This document shows, piece by piece, positions 11,013 through 22,009 of a stretch of DNA of 64,000 nucleotides. Source of the stretch: Adineta ricciae (taxonomy: Eukaryota > Rotifera > Eurotatoria > Adinetida > Adinetidae). Position numbers and translations under genes: made by a program. Position 1 is the first letter of the stretch. Each line of letters begins with the position of its first letter. Below the pieces are notes generated by a model, which was not told where the DNA came from, made no database searches, and was given only the letters and a program-made list of their open reading frames with translations. The stretch is from NCBI GenBank assembly GCA_905250025.1, contig CAJNOJ010000002.1:992001-1056000 (forward strand), read 5' to 3'.

Positions 11013-11555
11013 CTACAATTCAACATCCTGTGGCGCTAGTTTCGACGGTGTATTCGAATCGGTTCCCAAGAAATACTTCTTGATAATCAAACTTAGAACA
11101 ACAGTAACAAGACCAGCGCCGATAAGAATAATTAATAAATATAATGGATGCCTCCAATAGGACCAATTTTTTGTTGGAAAAAAGCCAAAGTCAACAAAAA
11201 TAAAACTCATTATGGCAGGAATAACTTGCACGAATAGAATGCGAGGCGATGCAGTTATCACACCAACAATACCAGCCGTAAAGATAGCTGCCGAAAAGAA
11301 TAATAATATACTTCCATTGAGTTCTGCGAGACCCCATATTAAGCCAACGGCAAGAAGAAGATTATAAAAACCTTGATTAGCCGCCAAACCAGCATTCGCC
11401 TCGACAATCGACTGAGGTAGACGAAACACTTTGGCTGCTCGTTTTCGCCAAAGTATTGCTTCCAAAATGAAGATGTAAATGTGTATCAACGCTACCAAGC
11501 CACACAATACGCATCCTGTAATTGCTAGACCGGGAATTTCAGATTTGAGTGTCAT
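11013..11555 (-). CDS. DUF1304-family membrane protein
   Basis: This is a single uninterrupted frame starting at the ATG at 11555; an upstream GTG-led extension is unlikely to be used. The first 120 residues match the DUF1304 pattern: a first helix ending LVALIHIYIFILEAILW, then AKVFRLPQ, then ANQGFYNLLLAVGLIWGL, then two further helices. About 60 more residues follow with another hydrophobic helix (PLYLLIILIGAGLVTVVLSL) and a polar tail, so the protein (180 aa) is longer than the usual bacterial member. DUF1304 proteins are mainly bacterial and fungal and have no known function. The lack of introns, unlike nearly all neighbours, fits horizontal acquisition. The family call is from memory of its motifs. 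Confidence 0.75.
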   Translation of the reverse strand: MTLKSEIPGLAITGCVLCGLVALIHIYIFILEAILWRKRAAKVFRLPQSIVEANAGLAANQGFYNLLLAVGLIWGLAELNGSILLFFSAAIFTAGIVGVITASPRILFVQVIPAIMSFIFVDFGFFPTKNWSYWRHPLYLLIILIGAGLVTVVLSLIIKKYFLGTDSNTPSKLAPQDVEL

Positions 11556-12002
11556 ATTTTTATCCTTATGCACGCGTGTTTAAAAGCCAAAAAAAAAGTG
11601 AGATAACAAACTCTGTTTCTACGTGATATTTGTGATTAAAATATCGAGAAAAGAAAAACTTTTTACCGTGTTTATTGACATTGATACAGATATGTGGTGT
11701 AAGTACGCAGAAGGACATTTATAAAAGCTCGAAGTGTATGCTGTTGGTTGGGCGAGATTATGTCGATATCAATGACCGAATTACGTCCGCTAATTTCTTC
11801 TTATCAATTTCAAATAAGTGGGCACGTTTTGATATTATCAATAATTTTGAATCAATTATCGAACAGTCTGAGTTTGGTATAAGTCATCGAAAAGTGTTTT
11901 ATAGTGAACAAAAATGAAATTTCAATAACAACAGAAAGCAAAATTGCTTCTGTGTACTATTTATTTGTGGAAAGAAAAGAAGCTCGAATACAAATGACAT
12001 GT
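11556..12002. other. Intergenic interval
   Basis: About 450 bp lie between the DUF1304 gene and the hevein-type gene. Open frames here are short and featureless. No gene is seen. Confidence 0.4.
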
Positions 12003-12863
12003 TTATTTTTTCCCAACACATCCATTTCCACAATTAGCAGTATTACCGCCAACACAATTGCCACAACCGACATTGATTCCTGCATAAGACAAACTATTCT
12101 GAACGAAGAAGTTCGTGTTTCTCAGTTACCTGTAGGATGCAATGCTGTTCCTAAACAATGTTCTGCCGTTCGACCGCAACTAGAAAGGAAAAGTCGCATA
12201 AATACGCATGTCTAGTTCTTCGATCATCATCTCAATATACTAGCCGAATCTTGAACAACAGAGGCCTGGTGCACATCCTGTTTGTTGACAATTTCCTTGT
12301 CCAACTGTTAGATCCACATTGCCACAATGTTCCAGTGTGGTACCGCAACTACAATGTACAGATATCATCTGTAGTGATAGATATTTCAACTTTGCTTACA
12401 ATCCATAGGCACTACAGCATTGACCAGGTGGACATCCTACAGTTTTGCAATTACCATTTGTCACGGGAGTTCTATCGCAGTGTTCTGGCGTATTTCCGCA
12501 AAATCCGTACTTTGAACAACATAAACCATCTGGGCATCCCTTAGTTTGACAATTTCCTTGCGTAATTGCTCCTTGGCAATGTTCTGGGGTTGCACCGCAA
12601 CTAAATAAATCATAAAATTCTTATGTAAAAGCAAAATATCCCCATTAGAAATCACTTACTAGCCATATTGAGAACAACATTGACCTTCCGGACAGCCAAA
12701 CAAGAAACATGGACCACAGCATCCCTGTTGTCCTAAATATATCGAGCACTCATTTTAATTAGCAGACCGCATAAACAGTAGACCAACCTTTTCCAGTTAC
12801 ATTCAATGCTTTGGATTCTACAGCTGATGCAATGCTAAGCATAAGTATTACAGCACCAATCAT
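12003..12863 (-). CDS. Secreted protein with four hevein-like chitin-binding modules
   Basis: Six exons (12863-12788, 12732-12660, 12600-12400, 12348-12241, 12179-12130, 12079-12003) join in frame. A signal peptide (MIGAVILMLSIASAVES) precedes four Cys-rich modules of the hevein type (chitin-binding domain 1). Each has the pattern GC-x2-4-CCS-x2-G-(Y/F)-CG-x-T-x-E-HC, for example GLCCSKYGFCGNTPEHC. A Gly/Cys-rich tail ends GCVGKK. Hevein domains bind chitin or N-acetylglucosamine oligomers and are typical of plants and fungi. Three of the four modules are cut by an intron at exactly the same point and phase, inside the Tyr/Phe codon before CG. This points to growth by exon duplication; the one lacking the intron probably lost it. 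Likely role: binding chitin in the gut, a cuticle-like layer or fungal attackers. Confidence 0.85.
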
Positions 12864-12920
12864 CGTGGCGTTTGTTAGCAGATTAATCGTAAAGAATGAA
12901 TTCTGCCGTCTACCCTCTTA

Positions 12921-12928
12921 CTTTTATA
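12921..12928 (-). promoter_or_regulatory. TATA box of hevein-type gene
   Basis: On the minus strand this reads TATAAAAG, 58 bp upstream of the ATG at 12863. The spacing leaves room for a transcription start about 30 bp downstream and a short leader, which supports the chosen start. Confidence 0.6.
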
Positions 12929-13168
12929 CGCATCTTATTAGCAAAATAATCGACTAGGGTAAAAAGCATTTGATCTGACCTTTGAAAAATGATCATTCTT
13001 CGATATTAATCTTTGTATTTTTATCTCGTACTTCAATCTTATGTAGGAGCACCCACGGATGATCTTCTTTCAAACTCTTGACTAAATATCGATTGACGTA
13101 AAAACAAAACACCAAAAACAATAAGCGTGTATGCCTTTATTTTAATCTACAACAGAGAAAAGCTTCGC

Positions 13169-13850
13169 TTATGACTTAACATAATTCGTCAATTTTTGAA
13201 AATATTGAAGACGATCGAAGGTTGTCATTGAATTGAGCTAACAAAGAAAACAGTCATCATTAAAACTCAACGAACAAACTCAATAAACTAACTAATTGAG
13301 CATCGATTTCGTTCAGTATTAAACTTCCTCTTGCGAGTAATATCTGAAGTCCTTCAACGAAATCGATATCCTTATCAATACATTCAGCAACATCCACTAT
13401 GTTCAACGATGTTTGATTGTTATTTCGATTCTGATCCGTTATTTCTCGTCGTTTTGTGCGTGAGTACGCGTGATATCGATGATCACTATCAAACCAAATA
13501 CACTTGATGAGAAAACAACATTTCCGCTACACATACATTTGTTGTCTACACAAAACAATCGAAGCAATCAGACAAATGACAGCAGCTAGAAGCATGAAAA
13601 CAATCGAGAACCAATCTGTTAATTTGAACGATCTTTCTTCAATTCCAACAATCATTCCGGTACCTAAAGGAAGGAAAATTAAAAACAGAAAATAAAACTA
13701 CATGCCATCAAATATAGTATTACTTTCAAAATGTCTTCTTGTTGATGTATCTAGAAATAACCTATTGTCATCGTCGTTTCCATCGTGTGGATATCGTTTT
13801 CGATTATGTCGGAATCTATGTACATTTCTGTCATAGTAATAGCGAGCCAT
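13169..13850 (-). CDS. One-pass membrane protein of unknown family
   Basis: Four exons can be joined in frame with canonical introns: 13850-13724 (donor GTAATA), about 13661-13541, about 13489-13242, and a last exon ending with TAA at 13169. The N-terminus is basic and polar (MARYYYDRNVHRFRHNRKRY) and is followed by an acidic patch. One transmembrane helix (WFSIVFMLLAAVICLIASIVL) ends in CRQQ. The cytoplasmic part has a basic segment (SRTKRREITDQ) and ends KLTNYVKS. Length is about 190 residues. I do not recognise it. The exon joins near 13,541-13,489 are the least certain part, since a shorter intron would also fit. Confidence 0.55.
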
Positions 13851-14400
13851 GAACGATTGCTTGTTCGAGCGCACACGCCCATAAGATAATGACCTATTTT
13901 ACAGCGCGAAAATTAGTTTTTCGTTTTACGTGAGATTTTTATTTCTTTCCAAGTATCGTGTGTAATGGTTGTTTACAATTATTTCAAGTGTTACAATGAT
14001 ACGGAGAAAAAGAGATTGTGTTCTGCTAACCATTAAGTTGGCAAAGAGAGGGCCACTTGCAAGTTTAGGTAAGTAAATTAACTCAGTTCATTTGTCGACG
14101 CTGAGCAGTTAGAATGATTCCACTCGACTAGCGAATAATACAATTGACATTGTATTGAATATTTATGTGTAGAACTCACGCAGCCAAATGTATTTCATGT
14201 GGGCCGTATATTCACAGATGATAGAACAGATTCGTGAGGTAAAAAAAGGATAGATGTGCGTACATGTGTGTTAAAAGAAAGATTGATGCTAGAAAGTATA
14301 TATTTTTCCAAACGATTCTAGCTCCTATTTGCCTGCTCTGTCGAACATCGTGTGTATTGTTCTTCTCGTCGACTAAAATGAGAATAGATCAATAAGAACA
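13851..14400. other. Intergenic interval
   Basis: About 550 bp hold the upstream region of the preceding gene and the 3' region of the ENT transporter. No gene is seen. Confidence 0.4.
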
Positions 14401-16266
14401 TCAAGAACTAATGTTATCAGTAATATTGCTATTGACGATCATATTCGATTTTGTTTCGTTCAATGTTGTAAGTGGTTGACACCAATCAACACCAGTACTT
14501 TGACCAATGATAACGTCTAGTAAATAGGACAGTAAGCTTCCAGATGTCAAGCCAACTGAATAGGAGAACATCATTAAATTTCCGGTTAATTCTTTTCGTT
14601 CTTCAATCATTGGTAATGGTGCGCGAATCATCGGCACACTACCGAAATAACCATTTGTTAATCCGAGAGTACTCGAGAGAAAAAATTGCCAGAAAATATT
14701 CGATAACAGCGGTGAGCTTTTCGGTAAAATACATAGAATCATCAACGGCACATAGATCAAACGTAGAAGACTACAAATGACCAATTTCATCGGTGTTAGA
14801 AGTTGATGAGCAGCAAGAGCAAAGATCTTGCCGAAAACGTCAAATATATTAAATAAAGCCATTAGAATAATTGGTAACCATTCACGCCACTGGCAATTGA
14901 TCATTTCAGATTCGACACCAGGGAACAACGATAATGTGACTAAATATGTACATGCTATGGAGATCATATAGGGCCAGATAGTTCGCATACAATCGACTCG
15001 ACGATACCATTCACCTACAAAGAAAAATCGAATGTTAAATACATGCGTTTGAGAAAATCAAGTAGTTTACGTTTGATTCGAAACCATAGTTTAATTGGAT
15101 ATTCGTAATGTGTAGGAATAATCGGTTGTTGTTGATCATCGAATGTATCAACAGTTAGAATTCCAAACTGAGGTTCTCGGACAGATGTCATATTCGACTC
15201 GAGTGTTTCCTCCTTGAAAAAAGAACGCATTCAATGTGAAAAGTGAGAAATAACTACGATGAAACTGACGGTTTCGTCAACGATTGTTTGTTTGGAATTG
15301 ATGGAAGCCGCGTGACATCGAATTTGAAATTCAATATCTTCATTTCGTTTCGCATTTTCACACTGACGAACATAATATTCAATGAACGTCGAACGTTGCA
15401 TTAGAATGTAAAAAATAAAACAAAATTGGACGAATAGAAGACCGAGCGAGAAGAATAATATCGTGCTCAAATGACTGTCATTTGGCATGAACAAATTCGT
15501 ACTGATTCGAGCACTAGAAATCAAAATCATAGAGAATTCGCATTCCAAGCGCAAATATTCTTACCTAGACGCGAGTAAACCAGCAAAACCTATTAAACAG
15601 AAACTTGTTCATTCACAAAACTATTCTTTTTACAAAACAAAATATACATACTTTCACCTGTCATCACAGCCTGCGTATATCGGTACGGTAGCATACTTGT
15701 CAATCCATAGAAACTTGATTGTTGTACTAAACCAAAGACACAATGAGAATCAGAATGATTATTATACAAATCTTACATGTGCATCCGATTGCTAAAATAG
15801 CCACCGATAGTAAAAATATCGAATATGACAAATGATGGGAGAAAACTTCCAAGGCAATACAAAAGATTGTGATAAACATCAAGATGACTAACGTGAGACA
15901 ATAACCAAATATCACACGACGTTTAACAGACAGAACGTTCGCAATAATATTGCTAAACAATACTGTTACAAATGCGACGATGATATAGATAAAATTCAAA
16001 TGGAATATAATCGCCGTTTGAGGAAATTGTGAATGAAAATAATCGACACATGTGATATAGATCGAATAAGGTAAAAGAAAACCAATTCCACAACAGAATA
16101 GCGCAAAGTAAACAAGATGGTATTTATCAACAGGAGGTAATGATTGTTGAGATTGTTGTTCGGTGTATGAACGGTGATCATCAAAGCGTGTATAACGATG
16201 ATTATGCGTCTGTTGATGTTCGGAATTTCGTATAACATAACAGTGTCGCAAGAAGTTTTCATCCAT
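14401..16266 (-). CDS. SLC29A4-like: Equilibrative nucleoside/monoamine transporter, ENT4-like
   Basis: The first exon (from 16266) has a polar His/Gln-rich N-terminus and then the ENT signature CCGIGFLLPYSIYITCVDYF. A short exon carries the equivalent of QQSSFYGLTSMLPYRYTQAV and MTGES, which lines TM4-5 in this family. The last exon (to 14401) has WPYMISIACTYLVTLSLFPG, EWLPIILMALFNIFDVFGKI and LTNGYFGSVPMI, all close to vertebrate ENT4/PMAT. About 11 helices are predicted, with a long polar loop between TM6 and TM7. ENT4 moves organic cations and monoamines as well as adenosine. The monoamine preference is inferred from overall likeness, not from tested residues. The tail carries four N-glycosylation-type sequons near the end. 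Confidence 0.88.
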
Positions 16267-17361
16267 TGATTAAATATATTCTCAACTAAATCTAACACAA
16301 AGAAGGAAACTACTCGACATTAGAGTTTTTCCACATCATTTTTTCTGCTTTTTCTTTTTCTGTTTCTTCTGCTTCTTTTTTCTCTCCAGTTGAAAGGATG
16401 TGAGGCCACACGAACGAACAAAAAAAATGTCTATGACCGGAAACAATGACTAGCATGGGGGAAAACTGCAAAAGAAAAAAAGAGAGAGAGAGAGGAAAAG
16501 TCTGATTTTTTTATGGCGTTAGAGATGAGTATAATACACTATTGTTTAATAATGATAGAAAGTTCATTTAAAAACCATTTTTTGATAAAATCACATTGAT
16601 GTTGATGCATTCGTTCGTGAATGTAGGAAATTGATGTTGTGATATGAAAATGTGGAAAAATACGCACTTTTTGTCGTTGTTTAAGAGAAAAAAGAGAAGA
16701 ATTTTATATTTATAAATGTAATCTTCGTGACAAAAAATCGTTGTATAATTATAGAAACTGTAGGGAAACTAACAAGTCATTTTTTTTCTCTTAGATGATG
16801 ATGATCGGTAAGGATATTACTCTCTTGCTCCCTTCCTTCGAGATGTAATAAATATTCCAATTAGCATATGAGTTCTCCGTCGCTAGTAGGTTTGAATTCA
16901 CTAAAAGAGCGTCGGAGCTGAGAACCACCTGAACTTTCCCAGCAGTCATGAAAAAAAAAGCAATATGTGTTTCATCAACCGGTGTTTTATGGTTTAGAAA
17001 CATGGCAGACACCTACTGTTATTTGTATTTTGTCATAGTATATGTGAATTGATTAACGCGAGTAGCATGTGTATCTTGGTGTAAGTATTTTATTTACTTT
17101 TTTTTTTTAGAACTTGTAAAACATCAACTACTTCGTAACTGAAACTAGGGAAGGTTTGAACCGTTTAAATAGGAGATGATCGCAAGTACAGTTTCTATTT
17201 GTCATCATGAGTTATCCTTCCATATCGGGATGTTTAACCCTGCGGAATGAAGTGTACTCTGACAAAGGAGAATTGAATAGAAAAGAAATGTATATTAATA
17301 CGTCGAGACAAATAGTGAAGAACAAGATCAATTAAGAATATAGTTTACAAAAGAAAGAGAT
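16267..17361. other. Intergenic interval
   Basis: About 1.1 kb contain a purine-rich microsatellite-like tract near 16,470-16,500 (AGAGAGAGAGAGAG) and long A/T runs. Short frames such as 16791-17012 on the minus strand show no domain. No gene is supported. Confidence 0.4.
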
Positions 17362-18035
17362 TCAGTCATCCTCGGTTCGACCAAATTTGAGTATTAGTGT
17401 ACTAAAATTAAAAACAAAAGGTATGTCGTATAAAAGTGTTGTTATTTAGACAAATGGAAATGTCTACCTGCTAAAAATGAGTAATGTTTGAATAAAAAGT
17501 GCCACACCTGGATATATATCTTTGGCATTTGGAATTATATAAAGTGCTATCATAATCCATGCACCAGCAATGACACTGCCGAAGACGAGAAGAAATGATA
17601 GGAAAAGAACGGCTCGTGCAAGTACTACACCGCCACATCCATCACGATAAAAGTCACCACGGAAACGTGAATTCGATATTGAATTGACGCTTTGGGAAAA
17701 AGAAAAAAAATGAGACGAAAAAATCAATGAAAACAGAATTCTTACAAAACTAAAGCCAATGATGCGACAATTCCAATTGTCAGAAGAGCTTTATGAAATT
17801 CATCATTCGTCGAATATCGTACACAAACATCAATGATTAACCACCAACCAGTGGCGAACTAAACCAACATTAATCATAGTTTGCATTCAAACCCAAAGGA
17901 AACTTTTTTGCATACCAATGACCCAGCAGCAATTGATGCGATTGTATTTCGATTTTCTTTCACCTCAAATCGATCTAGATTAAGTTTCTCATAATAATAC
18001 GACAATGGGAGACAATCGTCAAATAATCCTGCCAT
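17362..18035 (-). CDS. TMEM50: TMEM50 family four-helix membrane protein
   Basis: Four exons give about 165 residues. The start MAGLFDD (18035) matches the family start. Next come RNTIASIAAGSLFATGWWLI (TM1), a second helix, then VNSISNSRFRGDFYRDGCGG, and TM3 AVLFLSFLLVFGSVIAGAWI. The fourth helix contains DIYPGVALFIQTLLIF, and a last small exon ends TLILKFGRTEDD at the stop (17362). This matches animal TMEM50A/B along its whole length, including the closing KFGRTE motif. TMEM50 proteins sit in ER/Golgi membranes and have been linked to Vps55-like endosomal sorting; their molecular role is unclear. Confidence 0.9.
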
Positions 18036-18163
18036 CTGGAATAAAAAAATACTAATAAGAAAAAGGAATCCAATGGCTTAGTTATTTCATTATTTTTTTA
18101 AAAGCAGAGAAAAAATGTTTGATCAATCCAGTGAAAGACATTGCTCTTAATCATCGGTAAAGT

Positions 18164-20983
18164 TCATTCGATCAGTGTTATGGAATCATTTCCTGTCATC
18201 AATTGACGGAGAACCAATTTCTTGTAGATACCGTCGTCTTTCGCCAAAAGTGTGTCATGTGTGCCCTAATAAAAACGAAAAAGAACGCTCGTTATGGAAT
18301 GTTTGTTCGTATTACTTGTTCAGCAATTGTACCATGCTCGATAACAATGACTAGATCGGCGTTACGTACAGTTGATAACCGATGTGCAATAACGAGCACA
18401 GTTCGGTTTATCATTGCTCGTTCAATAGCTTCTTGAACTAAATGTTCACTTTCGGCATCTAGCGCACTTGTAGCTTCGTCGAGTAGTAGTAATTTCGGAC
18501 TCATGAGTAAGGCTCGTGCAACTAAAGTTCATTACATATCGATTTATTCCAGGAAGAAAAACATATCTTCGACATACTTGCTATACGCTGTCGTTGACCA
18601 CCAGATAAACGAACACCTCGTTCGCCTACCAATGTATCATATTTATTTTCAAATTCTTCTATAAAATCATGTGCATTCGCTTGTTTCGCAACTGACTGAA
18701 TCTCTTCTAAAGATATATCAGTTCTGCGGAGACCGAATGTAATATTATCTCGTATTGAACATGCAAACAAGGATGGTTCTTGATTAACAAAGGAAACATT
18801 GGTGCGTAACCACTCGGGATCGATCGATGTTAATGGATGTGAATTGAATAAGATAGTACCGGAATCAGGATCATAGAATCGTTCAATTAAAGATGCAATT
18901 GTGCTTTTGCCACCACCCGATGGTCCAACTAAAGCTACTTTCTGTCCGGATTTGATTTCAAATGATACATCACGAAGAACTTGTTGATCGGAACGTGTTG
19001 GATATGTAAAACAAACATTCTGAACCTTAACGTTGCCATCAAAATCTGTCGGTCTAATCGAGCAATCTGCAGTTGTCTCGGAGGTTATTTTTGGTTTTCG
19101 ATCAAGCAAATCGAATATTCGTTCGCTAGCACCAACGGCCTGCATAAAGTCTGAGAGAATGAAAAAGAGAGCAATGAATATCTTTATGAACAATACGACA
19201 AGTCAATTTACCTCCGAATAACGACGCTAGCATGCCAAACGCTATGGCAACTTGCAACATGTACATCAGAAACGAAGCAAGAAGGCCGGCAGTTAATTTT
19301 TGGTCGTGTACTAACTTGGCTCCATACCTGAACGAGAGAACAATTTTAATTTTCCGAGTAGTCAAGTTTACTGTCTTACCATAGTACAACAGATATACCA
19401 CCAGCCGTTAATAAACCAATCAATCCCATAAATGTCGCATCACTTAATGCTAGTTTCTTTCCGATTCCGTATGTTTTCAGCAAATTTTCATAGTATTGAT
19501 TGCTAACCTTCTTCTCTGCGCCAAATATGCGTACAGTTCCTAATAAGAAGATCAAAAGTAAATAGTTTTGACTTCGTCTTCTGAAGAAGGCTTGTTAAAG
19601 GGTTCTTACGAATATTCGATATCGATTCCTCTGCCGTTGTTCCTGCTGCAGCTAATTCGTCTTGAAATTTTTTCCTTAACTTTTGTACAATTGTCCCATA
19701 CTGTCTTGCAACGAGCACAATAATCGGCACAACGACCATCAAGACAAGTGTCAACGTCACTTCCAAATAAAACATCACAGCCAGACTACCAAGAATTTGA
19801 AGAACGAATCGAAGAAGCATCGAAATATTAACTGTTAAAGCATTCTGCAAAACCTGTGTGTCACTGGATAATCGATTCGTCAATTCGCCCGTACGAGTAT
19901 CATCAAAGAAGGCGACTTCTTGTTTTGTAATCGCGTCAAATATATTCTGACGAAGTCGAAAGACGACTCGTCTACAAAGAAAAAAACAGACACGAAAATG
20001 AAATGAACAATTATGATTTAAACCTTACTGTCCAGCTAATCCGAATAGCCATGAACGAAAGAACGAAGCTAATGCACCAGCACAATTAACACCGAATAGA
20101 ATTAGCACACTGATATTGACCAAACGCATCGATTGGAATTTTAGTGCATCATCAACAATTTTACCAAAGTAGTATGGTATAACAATTTGGGTGGCACTTG
20201 ATGCCAGCAGAAAGACAGTACCAAGGAATATAAATAACCGTTCCGATTTAGCTAATGTCATTAATCGTTTTAAATCGACTTTTTTCTTGGTTACTGTCGA
20301 TCGTTCCTGCTCAAGTAATTTTAGTCGAGATAAATAAGGTATCATTAAAATCATTCCGATGAATTCAATCGTTGAGAAGACAAGAAAAATATACACAGTT
20401 GATAGGTAAAGTGTATTTAAACTCGATCCACGTAAGACGAATATTAATTTGACAATCGCAAATGCTAAGGAACAGGATGCGGACAATAAAAGTAAAACTG
20501 TAGTGAAATACCGGATAAAAGTAAATAGTAAACGTGCATCTGGATGATACAACCGCTTGATGACGAATGTTTCTAATTCGGTTAGTAAAATAACTGAAAC
20601 TGCAAGTTTCAAAACGGAGACTGCAACAAGATCGAATATCGATGAGGTTAAAGTGTAATGAATGATATCATCAACAAGGGAATGTGTTGAATAGCCTATA
20701 ATTAAAAGTATAAATTCTCATTTGTTTTCAATATCTAATATGGCTAAGTCTTACCTATGAACCAAATGATCGCTAATGACAGAAATTCAATGAAAAGAAG
20801 AATACGTAGAATGTTCGTTAGACGATAACGAGAAAGTGATGGAACAAGAACGGTATCGACATTCGGTGTCGATAAAACGGGATTAGGTTCATCGATATGA
20901 TTAGTTATTAATGGTTGTTCATCAGCTGTAATATCGAGAATAGCGGCATCATCGGAATCGTCGTTCGGATCGTGAGAATTCAT
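18164..20983 (-). CDS. ABCB-type half ABC transporter
   Basis: Multi-exon gene starting [14 protein letters not shown] (20983) and ending ITLIE (18164). An N-terminal acidic cytoplasmic part and about four extra helices come first. A six-helix ABC membrane domain follows (with [13 protein letters not shown] and [19 protein letters not shown]) and then one nucleotide-binding domain. That domain has Walker [10 protein letters not shown], a Q-loop ([10 protein letters not shown]), signature [10 protein letters not shown], Walker [13 protein letters not shown] and H-loop [13 protein letters not shown], so it should hydrolyse ATP. The core resembles ABCB10 and ABCB9/TAPL; the extra N-terminal helices resemble TAPL, which pumps peptides into lysosomes. 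It must dimerise to work. Which of the two subfamilies it belongs to needs a tree. Confidence 0.88.
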
Positions 20984-22009
20984 CAGTAATATTTTTCCTA
21001 AAAAAACAACAACACTGTTATCTAAGCAATCATAGTAAGAAGTTCTCAAAGGATTGACAACAAACAACCCGTTCGCTGATTCTCTTTCATTTATCTGTCA
21101 AATTCAAAGTACAACGATATTTAACAAACAAAATATAACTACACATATAAACCATTCAGACATGAGTCACGCCATGATTAACATTGTGCATAACTGAGCG
21201 ACCTTAAAGTACGTAACCTCTTTCATATGTTATATAATTTCTTCTCTCTAACACGCAATAACTAGGTTAGCAGGTAGACGTCGGCGCAATAAGCAATGTA
21301 CGTTATGTTTTTCAAACCGCTGATGCAACAGATACTCTGGAATATCTATGTCGATAAGACTTCATGTTCAATATGAACATCATCGCACATAATCATTCGA
21401 TTTAATAGAAGAGAAAAAACAAGGCTGTAGTTCAGAGCATAAATACATCTGTCAACTTGATTTCTTCTCTTGCGATCAAAGGAAAATGTTACATACTCGA
21501 TCAGTTGAAAATATATTTCATATTAAGTGTCAATTAATCAATTATTAATACATTTGAAAATGAATATCCTTGTTTTTTTTTCTTTTAAAAGCTAAATTGT
21601 TAACAACATTTTATTAAATGCATTATTATCTTCAATTTAGTTCTCAGTCATTTTGTTTGTATATACAATTCAGCTTGTCAACGATAATTCTCATTGGACA
21701 ATCATTCCAGCCAATGGATTTTCACACGAAAAAGGTTTCCTTTCTATCTAATTATTGAATGTTTATCATTGTTACTCCAAACAGAATGGCATTGGAAACG
21801 TCTGATGTAAAGATACTTCTCAGAAAAGATTTCTCATCCATTCTTCTAAAGATGACACTAGTTTGATATTTATTATTCATCAAAAATTCTCGTCGATTCT
21901 TTGACAAAAGACCCTAAAAAGTCATCATCAAGTTTTTTTGTTTTTCATTCAATAATCCTTCTATTCACACAAATATTTCCTTCTTCTAGTATACATCTCT
22001 TTGTTAATT
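20984..22009. other. Divergent promoter interval
   Basis: About 1 kb lies between the ABC transporter (minus) and TBC1D16 (plus). Only short frames occur. A T-rich run followed by TTCTTCTAG ends at 21,989, just ahead of the TBC1D16 start, and may be a splice acceptor in the 5' UTR. Confidence 0.4.

Noticed and set aside
12158-12544. Plus-strand frame of 128 codons
   Set aside because: It is the antisense shadow of the hevein-type gene, whose spliced frame on the other strand has a clear domain pattern.
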